A stretch of DNA of 10,566 nucleotides from Pseudomonadales bacterium (GTDB lineage Bacteria > Pseudomonadota > Gammaproteobacteria > Pseudomonadales > Pseudohongiellaceae), in NCBI GenBank assembly GCA_031277435.1, contig JAITMI010000143.1:1-10566 (forward strand), given 5' to 3'. Below the pieces are notes generated by a model. The model was given only the letters and a program-made list of their open reading frames with translations. It did not search any database and was not told the DNA's origin. The translations under genes were made by a program, and so were the position numbers. Position 1 is the first letter of the stretch, and each line of letters starts with the position of its first letter. Positions 6,947-10,566 of the stretch are shown here, in pieces.

Positions 6947-7369
6947 ATGCGGCAAAAAAACATCTTGTGGATAGTGGCGGCTGCCACGGTGGCCTTATTG
7001 GGCGGCCTATGGTGGCGGCAGCAAAACAGCGCCGCCCTGGCCGCGTTGCCGCCCGAAGTGGCGCAAGCGATGGCGATGGTGCAAGCCAAAGGCTGCGCCG
7101 CCTGCCACAGCCATGACGGCGCCGCCGGCATAGGCCCAAGCTGGCGGGGCTCTTGGGGCAAAGTGCGTGAGTTCACCGGTGGCGGCAGCGCCGTGTTCGA
7201 CGCCGCTTATTTGCGCGAATCCATCAGCGCGCCCGCCGCCCAACTGGTGCAAGGCTTTCCCAACCTGATGCTGCCGGTGGGGCTGAGCGAAGATGAACTT
7301 CAGCAGCTTGAACTCTTGTTGCGTTACCTGGCGGAACCAAATTCGGGCGTAGCCGCCGCCGATGGATAA
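6947..7369 (+). CDS. Membrane-anchored monohaem cytochrome c (CoxB C-terminal-domain-like)
   Basis: 140 aa periplasmic electron carrier. A hydrophobic N-terminal segment (about 6-23) with basic residues before it, ending in LWWR without a clear signal-peptidase site, suggests an uncleaved membrane anchor. The haem site is C50-A-A-C53-H54. Met108 in GFPNLMLP is the likely distal ligand. The stretch GCAACHSHDGAAGIGPSWRG (49-68), the segment YLRESISAP (88-96) and the following VQGFPNLMLP (101-110) read like the cytochrome c domain fused to subunit II of caa3-type oxidases, but there is no cupredoxin CuA domain and no other oxidase gene here. The start ATG 6947 has only a weak ribosome site. It is divergent from the acetoacetyl-CoA synthetase gene (128 bp apart) and ends 240 bp before alaS. 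Redox partners are unknown. Confidence 0.88.
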   Translation: MRQKNILWIVAAATVALLGGLWWRQQNSAALAALPPEVAQAMAMVQAKGCAACHSHDGAAGIGPSWRGSWGKVREFTGGGSAVFDAAYLRESISAPAAQLVQGFPNLMLPVGLSEDELQQLELLLRYLAEPNSGVAAADG

Positions 7370-7432
7370 ACGCCCGCTTTGGACTTTTCTCAAGGGCGAA
7401 GGTGAAAATTCCAAAACCGCCCCTATATATGG

Positions 7433-7461
7433 CTACCATGCGCCACAGGGATGTATATAAT
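7433..7461 (+). promoter_or_regulatory. Probable sigma-70 promoter of alaS
   Basis: TATAAT at 7456-7461 is a perfect -10 box, 17 bp downstream of CTACCA (7433-7438), which matches TTGACA at only three of six positions. The surroundings (CCCTATATATGG before, GTATATAAT at the box) are the most AT-rich patch of the gap. Transcription would start near 7468. Confidence 0.55.
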
Positions 7462-7609
7462 CCGCGCCTTTTGAGGCTGGCCGTATTAGCCCCTCATGCA
7501 GTGACACAGCCCGTAAAGGCAGTTGCGCTGCGGAGGTTGACGAACGTGAAGGCCCCGCAAACACCCTTGCAAAGGCCAAAGCCGTACCAGCGCCATAGCG
7601 ACGATACCC
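7462..7609 (+). other. Untranslated leader of alaS (about 140 nt)
   Basis: Between the promoter and the alaS start there is no convincing gene. The open frame running through here (from 7402) overlaps the promoter and has no ribosome site. Small hairpins can be drawn: TGAGG (7472-7476) with CCTCA (7492-7496), and GCAG with CTGC around 7522-7534. I do not recognise a known riboswitch or T-box. The leader is longer than translation alone requires. Confidence 0.4.
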
Positions 7610-10270
7610 ATGGATAGAATGACCAGCGCCGAAATCCGTCGAGCCTTTCTGGATTATTTCCAGCGGCAAGGCCATGCCGTGGTCCCCAGTTCCTCGCTGG
7701 TGCCGCACGACGACCCGACTTTGCTGTTCACCAACGCGGGCATGAATCAGTTCAAGGACGTATTCCTCGGCTTCGACAAGCGCCCCTACACGCGCGCCGC
7801 CACCGCGCAGAAATGCGTCCGCGCCGGCGGCAAGCATAACGACCTCGAAAACGTCGGCTATACCGCGCGCCACCACACCTTCTTCGAAATGCTGGGCAAT
7901 TTCAGCTTCGGCGATTATTTCAAGCGCGAGGCCATCCGCTACGCCTGGGAGTTTTTGACGGGCGCACAGTGGTTGCGCCTACCAAGCGAAAAGCTATGGG
8001 TCACCGTTTACGCCGAAGATGAAGAAGCCTACGCGATCTGGCGCAACGACATCGGCATTCCCGCTGAACGGCTGATCCGCATCGGCGACAACAAAGGCGC
8101 CCGCTACGCTTCCGATAATTTCTGGATGATGGGCGACACCGGCCCCTGCGGCCCCTGCACCGAAATTTTTTACGACCACGGCGCGAGCATTCCCGGCGGC
8201 CCGCCCGGCAGCCCCGAGGAAGACGGCGACCGCTACATCGAGATTTGGAACCTGGTGTTCATGCAGTTCAACCGCGATGAAGCCGGCGTAATGCACCCGC
8301 TGCCGAAACCAAGCGTCGATACCGGCATGGGCCTGGAACGGCTGGCCGCGGTATTGCAGCACGTTCATTCCAATTACGAAATCGATTTGTTTCAAGCGCT
8401 GATTGCAGCCGCCGCACGCGAAACGCAAGCCGCTGATTTACACAGCCCCTCGCTGCGAGTCTTGGCCGATCATATTCGTGCCTGTTCGTTCCTGATCGCC
8501 GATGGCGTGATTCCGGGCAACGAAGGCCGCGGCTACGTGCTGCGCCGCATCATTCGCCGCGCCATCCGCCACGGTTACAAACTCGGCGTGCGCGCCGCGT
8601 TTTTCTATCGCTTATTGCCCGATTTAGTCGCGCAAATGGGCGAGGCTTATCCAGAACTACGGGAAAAACAGGCCAGAGTGAGCGAGGTACTGCGCCAGGA
8701 AGAAGAACGCTTTTTCGAAACTATCGCCAACGGCATGGAAATTCTCGATGCCGCGCTGGCGCAGTTGGCGAGTGAAGCGGGCGCGATGTTCGATGGCGAA
8801 ACCGCGTTCAAATTGCACGACACTTACGGCTTTCCGCTTGATCTGACCGCCGATGTTTGCCGCGAAAAAGGTTTCAGCGTTGATGTCGCCGCGTTCGACG
8901 TGGCGATGGCGCGTCAACGCGAACAAGCGCGCGCCGCCGGAAAATTTAGCATGGCCGCGGCCTTGGAATACTCAGGTCGCGCCACCATCTTTCACGGGTA
9001 TGAAACGCTGGTGGTTGAAAACGCCACCGTTACCGCGCTTTACGTCAATGGCAGCGCGGTCACGCGGATGAACGCGGGCGACAGCGGCGTGGTAGTGCTC
9101 GACGATACGCCGTTTTACGCTGAATCAGGCGGCCAGGTTGGCGATAGCGGTGAACTGGTAAGCGCACAGGCGCAGGGCGGCGATAGCTTGCTGTTCGCGG
9201 TCGAGGACACGCGCAAAATTCAGGCGGATGTGTTTGGCCACCACGGGGTTTTGCGTGGCGGCGCTCTGGCGCTGGGCGACAAGGTGAACGCCGAGGTCAA
9301 CACCGCCCGCCGCGCCGCCACCATGCGCAACCACTCCGCCACGCATTTGATGCACAAGGCACTGCGCGAGGTACTGGGCCCGCATGTGCAGCAGAAGGGT
9401 TCGCTGGTTGATGCGGACAAGACGCGCTTCGATTTCGCCCACGGCGCGCCCTTGACGCGCGATGAACTTGGGCAGGTCGAGGACATCGTCAACCGCGAAG
9501 TGCTGCTCAACGCCGCCACGGTGGCGCGCGTGATGCCGATCGAAGCGGCGCAAAAGAGCGGGGCGATGATGTTGTTCGGCGAAAAATACGGCGATGAAGT
9601 GCGGGTGCTGGACATCGGCAGTTCACGTGAATTGTGCGGCGGCACGCACGTTGCGCGTACCGGCGACATTGGCCTCTTCAAGATCGTCGCCGAAGGCGGC
9701 GTCGCCGCGGGCATCCGCCGCGTCGAAGCCATCACCGGCGTGGGCGCGTTGGCCTATGTGCGCCGCCGCGAGCAAACGCTGGGCGAAGTCGCCGCCTTGC
9801 TCAAAGGGTCGCCGCAAAACGTGGTGGAAAAGGCGCAGCAATTGGTACAGGCGCAAAAGGCGCTGGAAAAAGAATTGCAGCAGTTCAAGGCGCAGCGCGC
9901 CAGCGCCACCGGCGGCGCTTTGGCGGACAAAGCGCAAGCGCTCAAGGGCATCAAGGTGCTGGCCGAACAACTGAGCGGCATCGACGGTAAAACGCTGCGC
10001 GATACCGCCGATGAGTTGCGCAACAAACTCGGTTCCTCCGTGGTGGTATTGGCCGCCGCCGAGGCCGATGACAAGCTCAGCCTGGTGGCGGCGGTGTCCA
10101 AGGATTTATGCAATAAAGTGAAGGCTGGCGAGCTGGTGAACCGGCTCGCGGCGCAAGTAGGGGGCAAGGGCGGCGGCCGCGCCGATCTGGCGATGGCCGG
10201 CGGCAATAATCCGGGCGGCATCGACGCCATGCTGGCCACGGTAATCCCCCAGCTTGAGGGATTGCTTTGA
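7610..10270 (+). CDS. alaS: Alanyl-tRNA synthetase
   Basis: Class II synthetase charging tRNA-Ala in the cytoplasm, 886 aa, near the 876 aa of E. coli AlaRS. The catalytic domain (about 1-250) has [14 protein letters not shown] (41-54), [36 protein letters not shown] (69-104) and [22 protein letters not shown] (169-190). The editing/zinc domain has H575-x3-H579 (HSATH) and C676-x3-H680 (CGGTH). [15 protein letters not shown] closes that domain. A helical stretch around 735-770 leads to the C-Ala domain, which ends with [17 protein letters not shown]. Two starts are possible: ATG 7610 (MDRMTSAEI), which matches the E. coli N-terminal length best, or ATG 7619, which has a GGA 4 nt upstream. The gene is complete. 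In many gammaproteobacteria recX precedes alaS; here a cytochrome c gene does. lysC follows after 91 bp. Confidence 0.98.
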   Translation: MDRMTSAEIRRAFLDYFQRQGHAVVPSSSLVPHDDPTLLFTNAGMNQFKDVFLGFDKRPYTRAATAQKCVRAGGKHNDLENVGYTARHHTFFEMLGNFSFGDYFKREAIRYAWEFLTGAQWLRLPSEKLWVTVYAEDEEAYAIWRNDIGIPAERLIRIGDNKGARYASDNFWMMGDTGPCGPCTEIFYDHGASIPGGPPGSPEEDGDRYIEIWNLVFMQFNRDEAGVMHPLPKPSVDTGMGLERLAAVLQHVHSNYEIDLFQALIAAAARETQAADLHSPSLRVLADHIRACSFLIADGVIPGNEGRGYVLRRIIRRAIRHGYKLGVRAAFFYRLLPDLVAQMGEAYPELREKQARVSEVLRQEEERFFETIANGMEILDAALAQLASEAGAMFDGETAFKLHDTYGFPLDLTADVCREKGFSVDVAAFDVAMARQREQARAAGKFSMAAALEYSGRATIFHGYETLVVENATVTALYVNGSAVTRMNAGDSGVVVLDDTPFYAESGGQVGDSGELVSAQAQGGDSLLFAVEDTRKIQADVFGHHGVLRGGALALGDKVNAEVNTARRAATMRNHSATHLMHKALREVLGPHVQQKGSLVDADKTRFDFAHGAPLTRDELGQVEDIVNREVLLNAATVARVMPIEAAQKSGAMMLFGEKYGDEVRVLDIGSSRELCGGTHVARTGDIGLFKIVAEGGVAAGIRRVEAITGVGALAYVRRREQTLGEVAALLKGSPQNVVEKAQQLVQAQKALEKELQQFKAQRASATGGALADKAQALKGIKVLAEQLSGIDGKTLRDTADELRNKLGSSVVVLAAAEADDKLSLVAAVSKDLCNKVKAGELVNRLAAQVGGKGGGRADLAMAGGNNPGGIDAMLATVIPQLEGLL

Positions 10271-10300
10271 GCCACGGTTTAGCTTATGAAGGCTCCCAGG

Positions 10301-10328
10301 GCCCGTTTGTACAAAGACACAAATGGGC
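10301..10328 (+). terminator. Hairpin between alaS and lysC (weak terminator or attenuator)
   Basis: GCCCGTTTGT (10301-10310) pairs with ACAAATGGGC (10319-10328) over 10 bp, with one G-U pair and an 8-nt loop. Only two T residues follow, so termination would be inefficient. It starts 31 nt after the alaS stop and could set the ratio of alaS to lysC transcript. Confidence 0.45.
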
Positions 10329-10347
10329 TTGCGGTAACGGAATAATG

Positions 10348-10365
10348 ATGGCATTTTCAATATGA
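10348..10365 (+). CDS. Possible five-codon leader ORF overlapping the lysC start
   Basis: ATG 10348 opens a tiny frame reading Met-Ala-Phe-Ser-Ile, then TGA at 10363-10365. This stop overlaps the lysC ATG (10362-10364) in an ATGA arrangement. A GGA at 10339-10341 is spaced 6 nt before ATG 10348, whereas the lysC ATG itself has no visible ribosome site. The arrangement would allow translational coupling. It is very short and may be chance. Confidence 0.25.
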   Translation: MAFSI

Positions 10366-10566
10366 CATTGATCGTACAGAAATATGGCGGAACCTCAGTA
10401 GGTTCCGTAGACCGAATCCGGAACGTCGCCGCCAAGGTGGCGAAGTACCGTGATCTGGGCCATGACATGGTAGTTGTTGTCTCCGCCATGAGCGGGGTCA
10501 CCAACTCACTGGTGAGCATGGCTCATGAGCTGCAGAAAGAACCATCTCCACGAGAGATGGATGTAC
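10362..10566 (+). CDS. lysC: Aspartokinase, N-terminal part (cut by window end)
   Basis: Aspartate kinase makes aspartyl phosphate from aspartate and ATP, the first step to lysine, threonine, methionine and diaminopimelate. Sixty-eight codons are visible from ATG 10362. The N-terminus TLIVQKYGGTSVG (2-14) carries the family signature KYGGTS (8-13). VVVVSAMSGVTNSL, beginning near 37, is the second conserved nucleotide-binding segment. The short distance from start to KYGGTS fits the lysine-sensitive type found beside alaS in Pseudomonas-like genomes, where csrA usually follows. The feedback-control ACT domains would lie beyond the window. No ribosome site is visible immediately before this ATG. 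Confidence 0.95.
   Translation, partial: MTLIVQKYGGTSVGSVDRIRNVAAKVAKYRDLGHDMVVVVSAMSGVTNSLVSMAHELQKEPSPREMDV

Noticed and set aside
7402..7617. 71-codon plus-strand frame before alaS
   Set aside because: It spans the -35/-10 promoter, has no ribosome site and no recognisable protein features, and overlaps the alaS start.

Overview
The window is GC-rich, almost fully coding chromosomal DNA that looks like a gammaproteobacterium. The main reason is gene content and order. An rpoS-type sigma factor lies close to a 7Fe ferredoxin gene (fdxA), and alaS is followed directly by an aspartokinase gene (lysC). In Pseudomonas-like gammaproteobacteria these genes flank one locus (rpoS, fdxA, mutS, cinA, recA, recX, alaS, lysC). 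Here mutS, cinA, recA and recX are absent from between the two halves, and other genes occupy the space. The genus cannot be settled from the sequence; an aerobic heterotroph able to use acetoacetate (for example from polyhydroxybutyrate) would fit.

Layout: (1) 29-1159, + strand, RpoS-like sigma factor with a long acidic N-terminal extension. (2) 1241-1279, a perfect 15-bp inverted repeat between genes. (3) 1319-3304, + strand, a TPR protein with an O-GlcNAc-transferase (SPINDLY/GT41) C-terminal half whose nucleotide-sugar pocket carries unusual residues. (4) 3310-3642, - strand, FdxA ferredoxin, convergent with the previous gene and only 5 bp from it. (5) 3797-4810, + strand, cytoplasmic alpha/beta-hydrolase esterase. 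(6) 4818-6818, - strand, acetoacetyl-CoA synthetase, convergent with the esterase across 7 bp. (7) 6947-7369, + strand, a small membrane-anchored monohaem cytochrome c resembling the cytochrome domain of CoxB. (8) 7370-7609, a promoter with a perfect -10 box and a leader of about 140 nt. (9) 7610-10270, + strand, complete alanyl-tRNA synthetase. (10) 10271-10361, a hairpin and a possible five-codon leader ORF. (11) 10362 to the window end, + strand, the N-terminus of aspartokinase.

The genes do not form one pathway. RpoS, AlaRS, FdxA and LysC are housekeeping or core regulatory genes in an ancestral neighbourhood. The glycosyltransferase, esterase, acetoacetyl-CoA synthetase and cytochrome look like lineage-specific occupants. 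I found no tRNA, rRNA, CRISPR array, transposase or phage gene. No clearly new multi-gene system is visible. The best candidate for novelty is the OGT-like protein with the altered active site, placed directly behind rpoS.
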